From Amaurobius ferox (lineage: Eukaryota > Arthropoda > Arachnida > Araneae > Amaurobiidae), in the NCBI GenBank assembly GCA_951213105.1, contig OX578142.1, positions 3,612,649 to 3,676,648 of the forward strand: a stretch of 64,000 bases of DNA, in the 5' to 3' direction. Under the pieces are notes generated by a model. It was not told the origin of the DNA. It saw only the letters and a program-made list of their open reading frames with translations, and made no database searches. This document shows, piece after piece, positions 11,319 through 22,860 of this stretch. Both the position numbers and the translations under genes were made by a program. Position 1 is the first letter of the stretch, and each line of letters begins with the position of its first letter.

Positions 11319-12233
11319 ATGGCAGATGAACGAAACGAAGTCCCAGTAGCTCACGTTAGCAAAATTCCGGGAATTACACATTTATTAGGGGAATTAAGTG
11401 GGGAAAACACGGAGGAAACGAAAATGTTTTTCGAACAGTTCACTGCGTTATCAGAGCTGGGAAATTGGAATGACGCAGAGAAATTAGCCATAATTAAATC
11501 AAGATTACGGGAAAATGCTAGAAAATTTTATATGAGCTCTCGAGATTTGAGGAGTGAAACTTCATTTGAAGTTTTCAAACACAAATTTTTGGATGTTTTC
11601 ACAGAGAAACCCCATATCACCGCCAATCAAGTAATTTTCTCATCTATAAAGCAAGGCCAAAGTGAAAACATAAAACAACTATCCCACAGAATTAGGACAC
11701 TAACGTTAGAATACATAAGAGAGGCGCAGATAAATGATGACACGCAACAGATAATTGACAAATTAAGCCTCAGTAAATTCATCGAAGCGATTAGACCCGA
11801 ATTCCAAATTGAAGTAATTAAAGGTAACCCCAAAACTTTCACAGAAGCGGTAAAGATAGCACTGAATTTGGAATCAGCTAATTTAGCGGCAATGGTGGTA
11901 GCGGTGAATAATATATCCCAGAAAAATGACATACAAAAGCTGCGCAAGGAACAGGAACAATTCAATTCACAATTATTAGATACTATAACTAAAGAGATAA
12001 ATAATTTAAAAGTCAAAGAACACGCAGAGGTAGGGAGAAAACAAAACACTTTTGTGTGTCATTTTTATGGCAGACCTGGGCATTTTATGAGGGAATGCAG
12101 AATATATTTAAGACAAAATAATAATAATGAAAGAGAAGTGAGATATGCACACAATACGCGAAATTATTCACCGTTTAGCGGAGATGCGAATTTTGTGGTC
12201 ACAGAAAGGCCGGCCAGCCAACGACAGACGTAG
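11319..12233 (+). pseudogene. gag: Gypsy gag polyprotein
   Basis: The start chosen is the ATG at 11319 (MADERNEVPVAHVSK). The upstream frame from 11256 lies in leader sequence and is unlike gag. The protein forms the retroelement's internal capsid. Residues about 25-180 are the helical capsid core (FFEQFTALSELGNWNDAEK, LRENARKFYMSS, IKQLSHRI), followed by a coiled segment rich in Glu, Lys and Asn. A CCHC-type nucleic-acid-binding knuckle follows, reading CHFYGRPGHFMREC. Its second Cys is replaced by Tyr, so it should not bind zinc normally. The related gag at 32.2-33.5 kb keeps CHYC. The frame closes at 12231-12233. The intended reading apparently continued into the Arg/Asn-rich repeat region beyond, so a frameshift is likely near 12230. 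Confidence 0.85.
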
Positions 12234-12497
12234 AAATTGCGACGGGCGACCCACAGACGAAATTAGCATGAGGGGTCAGCGAAATTTTCTGAATTGGGGC
12301 AGAAACCTTGCATTTTATGTTGATGAGAGAAATTATGCAGACTCTAGAGGGGACCGCAGATACGTTCGAGGGAGAGATGATAATAAAAAGTTTAGGCTTT
12401 TAAACTTGTGTGGGAGACTGAAGGAGAATTTATTCAAAATTCACAAAGACACAGGGATCGGTCTCCCTTATATAGTCCTGTGAGGTATGATATGAGA

Positions 12498-13125
12498 AGA
12501 GAAAATAATACACAGAGAGATGCGTAAAATTTTGAAAAAAATTACAATAAATCGAAGGAAAGGAATTTTAGAAATGAATTTAGAGGAGAAAATAATACAC
12601 AGAGAGATGCGTTAAATTTTGGAAGAAATTACAATAAATTGAAGAAAAGACATTTTAGAAATTAATTTAGAGGAGAAAATAATACACAGAGAGATGCGAT
12701 AAACTTTGACAAAAATTACAACAAATCGAAGGAAGGAAATGTTAGGAATAAATTTAAAGAAGAAATTTATACGCAGAGAAATAGACGAGATTTCGGGGAA
12801 AGACACAATAAATCGGAGGAAAGGAATTTTAGTAATAGATTTAGAGAAGGAAATAATACACGGAGAAATAGACGAGATTTCGGGGAAAGGCACAATAAAT
12901 CGGAGGAAAGGAATTTCAGTAATAAATCTAGAGGAGAAATCAATACACAGAGAAATAGACAAAATTTTGACAAAAATTACAATAAATCGGAGGAAAGAAA
13001 TTTTAGGAATGAATTTAGAGATGAAATTGGTACGCAGAGAGATAGACAAAATTTTGAAAAAAAAATACAATAGCAACCTATTTTATTTTTTTTTTCAAAA
13101 TTTCAATCGGAGGAGAGGAATTTTA
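12498..13125 (+). repeat. Seven 87-bp tandem repeats in the gag tail (29-codon unit)
   Basis: The marker CACAGAGAGATG and its variants (CGCAG, CACGG) recur at 12511, 12598, 12685, 12772, 12859, 12946 and 13033, an exact 87-bp step each time. In the ancestral frame a unit reads like TQRDAINFEKNYNKS then ERNFRNEFRGE, rich in Arg, Asn and Lys. The period is divisible by three and is conserved while individual codons have decayed, so the array expanded while coding. It lies between the zinc knuckle and the protease, suggesting a basic RNA-binding extension of gag. Long open frames on both strands across it are by-products of the periodicity. Confidence 0.9.
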
Positions 13126-13329
13126 GAGAAAATAATGTAGAAAGAGAAAGAAGGAATCCTAGAGAAAACAATTCAGGAAATGATTTTAGGGATAATACAG
13201 AGAAGTGTGATAAACAAATTAATACACGGAGGGTTACGTGAAGTTCTACACAAAACGAGGTAAGAGGAAGACCTGAAACAAAAATAGCAATGGATAGAGG
13301 GAAAACTGAGATAAGGCTGAATTAATCGC

Positions 13330-14069
13330 TTCTGTCACAGAGGAGAACATGACTAAATTACCGGCGGTGCGAGCAAAATTCCACGAGAATGAAACGGACA
13401 TTTTACTAGACACGGGCGCTTCAATTTCAGTGTTAGCGGACGAGGTTTTCCAAAAAATTAGAGAATGTAGCAGTTAAATATATATCGAGATCGGTGACAA
13501 TTACCACGTTAACGGGGCACAACATAAATTACTCGAAAACGGTAGATATAAATTTTAAAATCGACAACCAAAAATTCAAATATATTTTTTTTATAACCAG
13601 AACACATTTTTCACAATCATATCAGGGGATCTTTGGTTAGGCCTTCATTACAAAATTTAAAGGCGTGATTGACACGCAAAGCAATATCTTAAAAATTGGA
13701 AACATAGAAATACAGCTTAGGAATCAAAATCAAACACCGCGAGATACACAAGTACACAGCTTAATAGAAAAACCCAACGTTTCCAGAATTAACAGGAAAG
13801 TCAGATTTATGCCGAATGAAACCAAACAGATTTTGATCATACCCGAGAATAAAGTACAGGAAGGCACGGATATTTTATTTGAACCGGTACAGAAAAACTA
13901 TATAAACATGGATTATGGGGTTTACAAAATGTCAGAGAAGGGAATTTGGATAAGGGTACAAAATAACACAGAATCGGAATTTACTTTGCATAAACATATG
14001 ATTTTGGGACAAGTATCAGAAAATTTCGAAATTCAGCCAGAGGAGGAGGAAAATTATAAGTGTAAATAA
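13330..14069 (+). pseudogene. pol: Gypsy aspartic protease and linker to reverse transcriptase
   Basis: The retropepsin-like active site LLDTGASISVL is at about 13401-13433, preceded by TKLPAVRAKFHENET. Stops and frameshifts interrupt the flap region (13470-13660). An open frame resumes at 13665-14069. It covers the stretch that usually links protease to RT (VRFMPNETKQILIIPENK, LFEPVQKNYINMDYG). The frame ends with TAA at 14067-14069, directly followed by an ATG in the same frame. A single nonsense codon therefore separates it from the RT frame. Confidence 0.8.
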
Positions 14070-15398
14070 ATGATAAATTTGATTCAGGCGACACCCGAAG
14101 TGATAGAACAGAGAAAAAAGGATTTGGAACCGACAGATTTTAAACTAGAACATATGAGCGCAGGGAGGAGGAAAGATTTGGAACAATTTGCATTACAATA
14201 CGCGGACATTTTTTCAAAAAACATTTCGACCATAGGGGCTACGGACTTAATCCAACCCAAAATTGAATTAGCTCACAATCACGCAATCAAATCTAGGCCA
14301 TATGACATACCGTACTCACTACAAAACACTGCGAAAGCGCAATTAAAAGACTTGGAGCAAGCAGGAATGATTTCTAGAACAAACTCAAATTATGCGTGTC
14401 CAATGATTTTAGTACGCAAGAAGGGTGGAGGACACAAACTTTGTTTAGATTTAAGACTGATAAATAACATTTCCACTATCTTTCCTTATAACATTCCTCG
14501 AATTAATGACATTATCACCAAATTAGCAGGATTTAAATCTTTTTCAAAATTAGATTTTAACAGCGCATTCAACCAAGTTGTTTTAAGCCCAGAAGCACAG
14601 AATATTTTTTCTTTTGTAACGCCTTTCGGCAACTTCAAATACAATAGGATGGTTCTTGGACACGTTAGCTCAGCGCCCATTTTCCAAAATATTATTGATA
14701 CTATTTTAGCGGATTCACAAGAACAAAACATTTTAGCTTACATTGACGATGTGATTGCCCCAGCAGACTCTTACGAAGAAATGAAACATAAATTACAATT
14801 AGTTTTTAACAAATTTAGAGAGAATAATTTAACGCTAAGCCCGAGCAAATGCGATTTTTTCTTACCAAAAATTAATTATTTAGGATTCGAGATTACCGAT
14901 AAAGGAATAAGTCCAATGGACAACAATATAAACAAGATAACATCTTTTCCAGTGCCAAAGACGTTGAGAAAACTTAGAAGATTTTTAGGAGTGTGCAATT
15001 TTTATCGAAATTCAATAAAAGATTACGCGCAGATTACGGCGGTACTTTCAGACTTAACGCAGAAGGACGCAAAATTTAAATGGACTCCAGAGTGCGAGAA
15101 GGCTTTCCAGACATTGCAAAATTGTTTTTTTGAAAAACCTATACTAATACAACCAAACTTTGAGGATAAATTCTACCTTAACACCGACGCATCTTTATTA
15201 TCTGTATCTTCGTGCCTGTTACAATTAAGAGATGGCATTCTTAAGCCAATTGCATATTTCAGCCGCAAGTTAAGTCCGCAAGAGAAAAAATACCCTGCAG
15301 TAAAGATAGAGTTACTTGCAATACACGAAGGAATACAGTTTTTTAGGAATTTTTCTTACGGACGAGAATTTTTTTACTCTCAGATCATAAATCGTTAA
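14070..15398 (+). pseudogene. pol: Gypsy reverse transcriptase and RNase H
   Basis: The frame runs 442 codons from the ATG just after the TAA at 14067-14069. It contains the ordered RT motifs: LVRKKGGGHKLCLDLRLIN, FSKLDFNSAFNQV, and the catalytic box AYIDDVIA at about 14736-14760. The thumb motif PKINYLGFEI and the connection RKLRRFLGVCNFYR follow. RNase H begins about 15180 with LNTDASLLSV and YFSRKLSPQEKKYPAVKIELLAI, carrying the first Asp and the Glu. A frameshift near 15370 throws out the segment that should read like LLSDHKSL, and translation stops at 15398. Family RT residues are present, but the enzyme cannot be made whole. Confidence 0.92.
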
Positions 15399-16618
15399 GG
15401 GATAATTTAAAGATTCATAATCCTCCAACCCAAATGCAGCGTTGGATTTTGGACATCTCCGAATACAAATTTAAATTCATCCACATCCCGGGAAAACAAA
15501 ACGTCTTGGCAGATTTTTTACGTCGCGAAGATTTTGCGAGCCACCCAGAACAAGATGTACTCAAACCGCCCTCACCCCCTCCCTCCTTCCAAGAGAGCGC
15601 TTCAGATGCGGAGCAAGGCAAGAAAGAAATTGATAATACTCCAGGGAAACCGGTTGTCAGACGATCGTGGGAAGGAGAACGCGTTGAAAATGTAAACAAA
15701 CAAACGGAGGAGCTTACAGTAAATGGTATACTTCATGCAGAGCGAGAAGTCGAGAATGGGTTTGTAAGTGTAGATAATATTTATATTAGAAATGTAGAAA
15801 AGCTAACGGAAATACCGACAATAGAAGAAATTTTGAAGGAGCAGAATAAAGACCCCAAAATCACAGAGTTAAAGAAAAATTTAAAAAACGAAAAGCACAA
15901 ACATAGTAGAAACAATGAGACATTTTATATAGATGAGGAGTCGGGGCTGGTAATGCATATTGGTAGATGGAAAGATCGACCGTGGCGGGAGAATTTTAAA
16001 AGGACAATAGTAATACCACGCATTTTGCAGAAAAACATATTAGCTATGGCACATGTCACTCATTCAAGGGTAGATAAGACGTTCAAATTTATAGAAGATA
16101 GATATTATTGGGGAGGGATGTATTCAGACACACATAATTATGTCCTTTCTTGTGAAAAATGCAAAAGTCGAAAAGGAAATCAACTTATAACGAATATGGG
16201 TAGAATCCCCATTCCTGAAGGTCCTTTACATAGTGTGTCAATAGATTTATGTGGTCCTTTTAGAGTAAGTGTCAACAATAACAGATACGTGCTAACAATG
16301 ATTTGCCAATTTACTAAATATTTAACAGTTTTCCCTATACCAGACATACGTGCAGAGACCGTGGCGGAAAAGTTATTACAGTCGTTTGCCTCGAACGGAT
16401 TACCCTTTTCTATTACAAGCGACAGGGGATCTCAATTTACTTCAAAAGTTTATAAATGTATGACGGAGAAATTACAAATAGTTGCTAAATTAACGCCTGT
16501 TCGATCACCTTGGTGCAATGGGGCTATCGAAAAATGTCATCATGTTCTTAAAAATACACTCTATACTCTCACTGATAATTCACCTTTTGGGATACTGCAG
16601 TTCAGATACACGTTATGA
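15370..16618 (+). pseudogene. pol: End of Gypsy RNase H, linker and integrase core
   Basis: After the frameshift the reading continues in another frame with MQRWILDISEYKFKFIHIPG and NVLADFLRR, the typical end of RNase H. A variable, charged and Pro-rich linker follows. Integrase starts about 16000 with an HHCC zinc domain (HVTHSRVDKT... YYWGGMYSDTHNYVLSCEKCKSRK). The catalytic core follows with the three acidic residues: IDLCGPF (Asp), TSDRGSQFTS (Asp) and CNGAIEKCHHVLK (Glu). It ends with FGILQFRYTL and a stop at 16618. That stop reflects another frameshift, because the integrase C-terminal region is found just downstream in other frames. Confidence 0.9.
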
Positions 16619-17948
16619 CATATAATGCAACCGTTCGACAGGCGAAACACCTAATTTTCTTTATTACGGACGTGATGTTGCAATTTTTTTTAGACACAAC
16701 CACCAAATGAGCAACAACAGGATACATCGTATGGGGGGTACATAGCTAACAAAATAACCACAATGCAAAAAGCATTCAAGGCGACAAACCAGAATTTAGA
16801 ACGCGCGAAACAAAGACAAGAACAACAACAGTTTTCAAAATCAAAACTGCAAAATTTAGAGATAGGAAACAAGGTATTTTTAGAAGGCCAAAACGCGTTT
16901 GGAACGGCTAAGTTTTCAGGACCGTACCGGATGGTAAGGAAAATAAATAGATTTTTATATGACATTAAAAAAATTGGGAAACCTTTCGAAAAAAACACAG
17001 AGGGTACATATTAATAGATTGAGAGAATTATTGGAACGTAAAGAACACCTGAAACATCCGTGCGACATAGAAAAAGACATTAAATACACATCCCCTCTTC
17101 TGGGCCAACGGCCGTACCGTGCTGAAAACACCGGTTCTCGTTAGATCACCGAAGTCAAGCAGCATTGGGCGCGGTTAGTACTTGGTGGGTGACCACCTCG
17201 GAACACCGCGTGCTGTTGGCCATCTCGGGTGCGGTATCCCCGTGGTTTGCGCGCTAGATTTGCACGCTGCCACAAATGCCGCCGTGTTCATGCGGAGTAC
17301 GATCACGTTAAACATGTGGGTCCGTAAGTCCTTCCGAGAGGTTGGTGGTAGGGGAAGGAGGGTACGGTCCCTGTGGATGCCTCCCCCACTGGGTTCCGGT
17401 CTAAATTGGGTGGCACTTCCCGGCCGTCCATACAGTTACCTTACACCTTTCTGGTAGGTCGGACGGTCTGGGTCTCAACAACAACATCCCCTCTTCTTCC
17501 TACACCGAATGTAAATAGAGAAGAAAGATCGCAAAACGAAACAGGGCAGTCTTTTCCTGTTTTCCACGAAGAGGAGCAAATTTTTATCTCCAACGTAGAC
17601 AGGGCCATTCCTGCAACCCTGAAAAAACAGCACAATGACACACCGTCCGAAAGCTTTCAGACCACAGCGAAAACCTCCCAAATCGAAGGGCAACCTCCTA
17701 CTCTTTCTGACCTACCACAGAGACAGCCATCAAACAGCGTTGAAAATGACCCTCCCGTCCTTGAACTGCAAACCAAAACTTTTGCTACCCCAGAATTAAA
17801 TCTCACATCCAGCGAACGTCAAGAGGGAGATAAGAAGGAAAAAACAACATTACAGGAGCCACCAAAAGCATTTGAAAATGAGTCACGGGACGGAGTTGTG
17901 ACTCGAACACACCCATACTTACTCAAAAGCAGAAATAAACGACTTTGA
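16619..17948 (+). pseudogene. pol: Integrase C-terminal domain and tail, split by a SINE
   Basis: Frames at 16763-17014 and 16959-17101 carry the GPY/F-like C-terminal module (QNLEIGNKVFLEGQN, FSGPYRMVRKINRFLYDI, then HINRLRELLERK). A shift occurs near 16980. The coding sequence is then interrupted at 17101 by a 382-bp SINE plus a duplicated 14-bp target. It resumes at 17498 in a Ser/Thr/Pro-rich tail that ends THPYLLKSRNKRL at 17948. The tail has no recognisable domain and no transmembrane or signal sequence, so it is not read as an envelope. Confidence 0.75.
17102..17483 (+). mobile_element. Full-length SINE with a 5S rRNA-derived head
   Basis: Nucleotides 17104-17220 closely follow eukaryotic 5S rRNA, from GCCAACGGCCGTACC through GATCACCGAAGTCAAGCAGC to the closing TGCTGTTGGC. 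The internal pol III control boxes (AAGCAGCATTGGGC and the CTTGGTGGGTGACC region) are included. A ~190-bp body follows. It contains AACATGTGGGTCCGTAAGTCC and CCCACTGGGTTCCGGTCTAAA. The final ~65 bp (CCCGGCCGTCC... GGTAGGTCGGACGG) match the 3' end of the LINE at 55117-56719, with an AAC-repeat tail. Perfect 14-bp target duplications, ACATCCCCTCTTCT, lie at 17088-17101 and 17484-17497. Such SINE3-type elements are transcribed from the 5S promoter and moved by a partner LINE. It is a retroposon, not a functional 5S gene. Confidence 0.93.
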
Positions 17949-20700
17949 ATCACATTGTAATCGGTAGATAAAGGAAATAGTTGTGAATAGAATATGGGAT
18001 TGTATATAATATTTGAAAATGTGTTAAGAGATGAATTTGGGAGAAGGTAAATTTTAAAACGTCTTGAAGAATTTTGTTGTTTATGAAATTGGGAAGGAGA
18101 TAAAAAGACGGATTTTTGGTTTAAAAAGAAAAATTTTATTTTGGAAAAAGAGATTTGGGAAAGCAAATATAATTTAAAATTGAAAGGGTTTGAATAGAAA
18201 AAGAGTGTATATATAGATTTGAAATTGGAATTGCAATTTGAAATGCATAGAGAAAGAATGTAAATATAAATAAATATTGAATTGAATTTAGAGAAAGAAT
18301 ATAAATATCATTTGAAATTGGAATTGATGGAATAGAGAAATAATGTAAATATAAATTGGAATTTGAATTAAATTTAGAGAAAGGAGGTAAATATAATTGG
18401 ATATTTGAATTGATTAAATGGAGAATTGGTGTATTTAAAAAGAATTGTAACTTAGAAAATACTTGAGAAATGGTATATAAAAATCTTGAGAATTTTCGAG
18501 AATACGGGTATATAATGTTTAGAAAATACTGGAAAATTGGTGGATAAAGATTTTGTGAATTTTCGAAAATACGGGTTTATAATGTTTAGAAAATACTTGA
18601 GAATAGATGGATATACAAATTTGAGAAACAGATTTAGAGAAGAAATTGAATTTGTATTTAAAGTGTAATAAAAGAATATATACGTATGTTGAAATATGAG
18701 GAAGTAATTTAAAGGGAGAAGAGATAGACATGCAAATTTGAGGAAAAGCTTTAGAGAACGACTTTGGTACGGTAATTTCGAAAAAAGGGGAGGGGGGTTA
18801 CAGAAGGAATATGGAATTTAAATTTTCGAGAGTAGTTGAGAAATCTAATTAGTATGGAAGTTATAAAGTAGGTAACAGTCAGGTTAGAAATACACAGAGA
18901 AATTTTTGTGAGTGAGGAAAGTTTAGAATAGAAAAGGAAAAGAGAGTTTAGATAAACATTTTTGTTGATTTGAACCAGGCAACAGGGTATGTGAGTGAAA
19001 CAGCATTGACAGACACTTAGAGTTAATACAGGGGAAAAGGTTGTGTGAAATGATAATAAGATAATTTTTTATTGAGTTATAAAAAGGATAAGAAATAAAT
19101 AGAAATAAAATTAGAAAATAATATTAAAATAGAAATTAAATAGTACAGTAGATAAGAGGGGGTAACATTTTGGAAAACAAAAGTAATGACTAAACAGGTA
19201 AAATACTCTTTTGAAACTAATGTAATTTTTAAAAATATAAGTTAATTAGGTATAGGGGACGCGCGATGTTAAACCAAAAAAACGAACTTGATCAACTCGT
19301 TTTTGCGAGCTTAAATAGCGAAGAACCCAGGATAAGAATAGGGCAGAACCAGCACACGGTACAGGGGAACAGCCTAAAGCTAATACAATGAACTTTCTTT
19401 AAGTAATGAGGAAATTTTAGAACACGTACCTTTTACTATGTCATGGATATCCTTCCTTTCAAGAGAGAGGGGTTGGTGTAATCCATAATGGGTTTACCCT
19501 ATCACATAAATTTTAACACAACAACATAAATGAGGAAAACACGAGGTATACACCCATTTTTTTTTACGAGGCGAAATGGCTATATTGATGTACGGCTTGC
19601 TGCGGTAGAAGGGCATGTGTTCCCTTAACAGGAAAGGCGAGTCTAATAGTTTTAAGGGGGGTTTGACAGTTTCAACACGTGGACACACATCATGCTTCGG
19701 GCAAAGTCGAAGGGTAGATTCTCTTTGTCCACCCCAGTTTTCGGAAAGGTAGAGAAAGGAGAGACGTCTTTTTTTTTCTTTTCGTGACATACGCTTACCC
19801 TCTGTTTTTCTCCCCTCCCCCATTTACGGAGGAGCAGCGATAATTCGGGGGAATTCGAAGCAAAATTTCTGACCGGTGAAGCGGCGTACGCAGGATTGGA
19901 AATGAAAATGGGAGAAACACGGTTTTACAGATATTTTTGGAATGGGAAATGAAAATAGGAAAAACACAAATTCACAGGAAATTTCTTGTACACAGATTTG
20001 CAAATGGGAAGTTTAAAAAGGTATACAGAATTATGGTATTAGAAGGATTGAGTATGCTCTAACAGAAGAATTTACAGAATTGGGAGTTTTGAAAGGCGAA
20101 ATTAAGGGTTTACGATTAAAGGAATTATGATAATTTGTTTGGTAACTGCGAAAGGGTTTACGAAAGGCATTTCATTTTTTGGGGTGTATAGGAATACGGA
20201 GGGAAAATTCTTTTTTCAGTTTTAATGGCGATATTAGAAAAATCTTTTGTATATATATAGATATAATGAGGTACAGAAAATGAATAATTTGTAATACATG
20301 GCATGGCAATTCGGAGAGAAGGTTAAATCTCAAGGATAGGAAACTTTTACGTTTGGGTTGAAAAAAAATAAAGATTAAGATGACTTTGTAGAGAATGTAT
20401 ATAAGTATTATAGTACGACTCCAGCGAGAAGGCATTTGGGTCACGTGATTTTGGACGAGTCCATTAGTTAAATTCAATGACAGATAGAAACGTCTTAAGA
20501 AGAACGGGTTTCCAGAATTGGCGCCTTTAGTGCGAATTAATTTATAATTTGTGCAGTACGATAAAGAGCTTTATATGTATAAGTACATTAAGTGTAAGTG
20601 TTGGGATATGGTGGAATTGTTTTCTTCACAATGATTAAAACTATTTATTGCAATAATGGTTGTAAATGTTTTATTAAAATTGAAGAGTTCGTATTGTAAT
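17949..20700 (+). other. Long non-coding 3' region of the Gypsy element
   Basis: The plus strand is strikingly purine-rich from about 17950 to 19200. It contains degenerate repeats of TTGAAATTGGAATTG and of AGAGAAAGAATGTAAATATAA (18200-18420). A ~67-bp direct repeat begins TATAATGTTTAGAAAATACT at about 18510 and 18577. From 19260 to 20700 composition is more mixed, with no credible gene. No transmembrane-type envelope frame is visible. Confidence 0.55.
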
Positions 20701-21347
20701 ACTTTTCTTCTAACTTAAACTCTTCTATTTAGTGAGGAATGCACAACGTGACATACGCACATCTCTATATTTTTATCATTATGTATTTTACTCTTTATAT
20801 AACGCGTTTAACTTCTATCAAACACAGAGAAAATTTTTCAATGCAAATACTTTTGCTGCCGTTGAAAATCATTTCAGTAATATCTATGCATCACATTTTA
20901 TACAGTTACATATTTCATAAAGTAATAATATTTGTTCATTTTGAAATAAATTTTTGTAATTTAATTAATTTTAAATATGTTATCTAAACATTATCCTTGT
21001 TTGTGTGCCGCTATTTAGACAGTTCTGCATTAGAGCTTAGCTCTGCATGGCCATGTTATCTAAGGAATCTATAACCCTCCCCCCCCCCCCGAGATACGAA
21101 ATTTGGGAAATTATAAAAATATTTAAAACATTTAAAAAATACATAAAATATTTCTACTTTATATTTATTTATTTATTTATTTTATATTATTTTATATATA
21201 AAATATTTAATAAATTGTATCATTGTCGCCATTCTCGAAATCTGATTCTGCACTTTCAGTTGACTCTGAGTCACTTTCTGAAGAGGAGTCGGCTCCTCCC
21301 ACAAAACTTATTTCTTCTATGGTTTCTTCCACTAAATTGTCAATTTC

Positions 21348-21644
21348 TCAATTTGTGTTGTCATCCACACTTGAAATTGCATTTCGATATTTTTCGGGTC
21401 TCTTTCTTTTACGTGGCGACACTAGGATCGGTGATTTACTTGATTCTTTCTTGATGCGTGCAATTGTTTTCATTGACACACCAGTTGCAGTGGCTGTTTG
21501 TTCTCTTCTGGGCCTGTTGGATAGGGATGCATAACTTTCCTGAAGTTGCTTCGGCCTCAAAAACATTGAGAACTTTGTGGAGCACATTTCTTTCCTTGGA
21601 ATGAAATACTTCTCCTTTTGCAGACATTTTGTCGACAGAAGCAA
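21348..21644 (-). pseudogene. Transposase N-terminal helix-turn-helix fragment (DDE, Tc1/mariner-like supergroup)
   Basis: The frame contains RREQTATATGVSMKTIARIKKE followed by a basic SPRKRKRPEKYRN segment. The combination 'RR-x-TA-x-x-TGVS-x-x-TI-x-R-I-x-KE' plus a lysine/arginine-rich SPxKKRKR hook is the usual N-terminal arrangement of a widespread arthropod DDE transposase group, where it binds the element's ends. The catalytic domain is missing and the frame is lost before it. An alternative is a host HTH protein fragment, but no exon signals are visible. Confidence 0.45.
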
Positions 21645-22162
21645 GGTTCACAAATATCAGATTCTGATTAACTAAATAAACTGATGTTTGAAGTTGGAAC
21701 AGAGGTTAGACAGACTTTTAGTCGCAAGCGCAATGCTAGTCCAACGCAACGATTCTAAATGCATTCCAACAATTCTAAATTCCAAATTATTGGCGAAATA
21801 CGCGGTCGCCAAACAGGTTTCTGCGTTCAGCAGCCCTTTCCCTGTAATGCACAAATCGTCTGTTTGCAAGCCTTCTTCCCTTAAGCGAAGTGGACTCATC
21901 CAAGGTCATCTGCCAACTCACGGGAGTCGGACTATAGAAGTATTTAGAGAGTAGTTAAGGAAGTAAGCAATACCTTGAATAAAAATTTTTCTAGATATAA
22001 ATAATAATTATGAAAGAAATTTTTGTTACTCAGAATTAACAGTGATTTAAGATATCTGAGAGAAAGATATTTCAATTTTTGTGTGTATGTATGTATGTAC
22101 TTTGGCCTGTTTAAACTCTATCCTCAGCAATACGGGTGAAAGATTCGGACAACGAGGAGAAT

Positions 22163-22241
22163 CTGACTTACGAGCAGAGACACACCTACAGCTGACTTAC
22201 GAGCAGAGACACATCTACAGCTAACTTACGAGCAGAGACGC
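22163..22241. repeat. 29-bp tandem repeat, 2.7 copies
   Basis: Unit CTGACTTACGAGCAGAGACA plus nine bases occurs at 22163-22191 and 22192-22220, and partially at 22221-22241, contiguous and without spacers. Confidence 0.85.
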
Positions 22242-22845
22242 TCCATGCCAGATCTTGAGGAACGGCAGCAACTCATCGATGCAGTGGCGTGCCAGACACA
22301 CCAGCCTTGATGTACGTACACCACACGGTATTTCGAGACAGAGACTTTGTCCGTTACATTTCAACACTACCAGTTAAATTGCTTTGGAAACCGAGGTCAT
22401 TCAGTGGCGTTAGGCCATACTTGGGACCAATTGCACAAAATAATACGGTGAAGTACAGCAAACCTCCATTCGTGTCACAGCAACGTGTTTCTGTTTTGGA
22501 ATAAAAACTTTATCCCCTACAGTGTGTCCATAAAGTCAATGATATATACCCAGACTTTAAACGTAGGAACGTGAACTATGAAATATTGTTAGAAAGCATA
22601 AGCTGAAGTTGGTGTTAACGGAATGGACTTGGCGCAAAAAAACTTTTGGCGTTCTACAAAACAATTAGAAAAACCTGTTACATGATATTGCAATCTATAT
22701 TATGATTATTACTATTATTATTATTACTTTGGTTTTTTATTATATGGCTAATATGTATTTTTTTTATATTTGATGTTTCTATGGTATAAGTTGTATTTAC
22801 AGTTACAGTTTGTTTTTGACCCCGTTCCTTTTCCAAAAAACGTTA

Positions 22846-22860
22846 GGGAAGTGGAGTAAA
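22846..22860 (+). other. Polypurine tract candidate
   Basis: GGGAAGTGGAGTAAA lies immediately before the TG of the 3' LTR, as expected for the plus-strand primer of an LTR retroelement. Confidence 0.55.

Larger units (their letters stand above)
20701..22845. other. Patchwork between integrase and the 3' LTR
   Basis: This stretch does not look like Gypsy sequence and probably holds later insertions. It contains a C run at 21071-21080, a transposase-like fragment on the minus strand (21350-21640), a 29-bp tandem repeat (22163-22241) and an unassigned open frame at 22289-22504. A mariner-like end motif (CAGTGTGTCCATAAAGT) lies near 22519-22535. Boundaries of individual insertions are not resolvable by eye. 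Confidence 0.4.

Noticed and set aside
12612..13140. Long open frames on both strands across the gag tail
   Set aside because: They arise from the 87-bp periodicity, which keeps any frame open; the ancestral coding frame is a different one that continues from gag.
17104..17220. Functional 5S rRNA gene
   Set aside because: It is continuous with a SINE body and tail and flanked by a 14-bp target duplication; no pol III T-run terminator follows the 5S part.
17498..17948. Envelope gene of the Gypsy element
   Set aside because: The Ser/Thr/Pro-rich tail has no signal peptide, furin-like site or transmembrane segment and continues the integrase frame.
19494..19823. Minus-strand 109-codon frame with a possible GTAAGC donor
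   Set aside because: Basic, low-complexity sequence inside the retroelement 3' region; no acceptor, domain or partner exon.
22163..22241. CRISPR-like array of 29-bp repeats
   Set aside because: The units are contiguous with no spacers, and the DNA is eukaryotic.
22519..22535. mariner terminal repeat CAGTGTGTCCATAAAGT
   Set aside because: No inverted partner, TA duplication or transposase could be paired with it.
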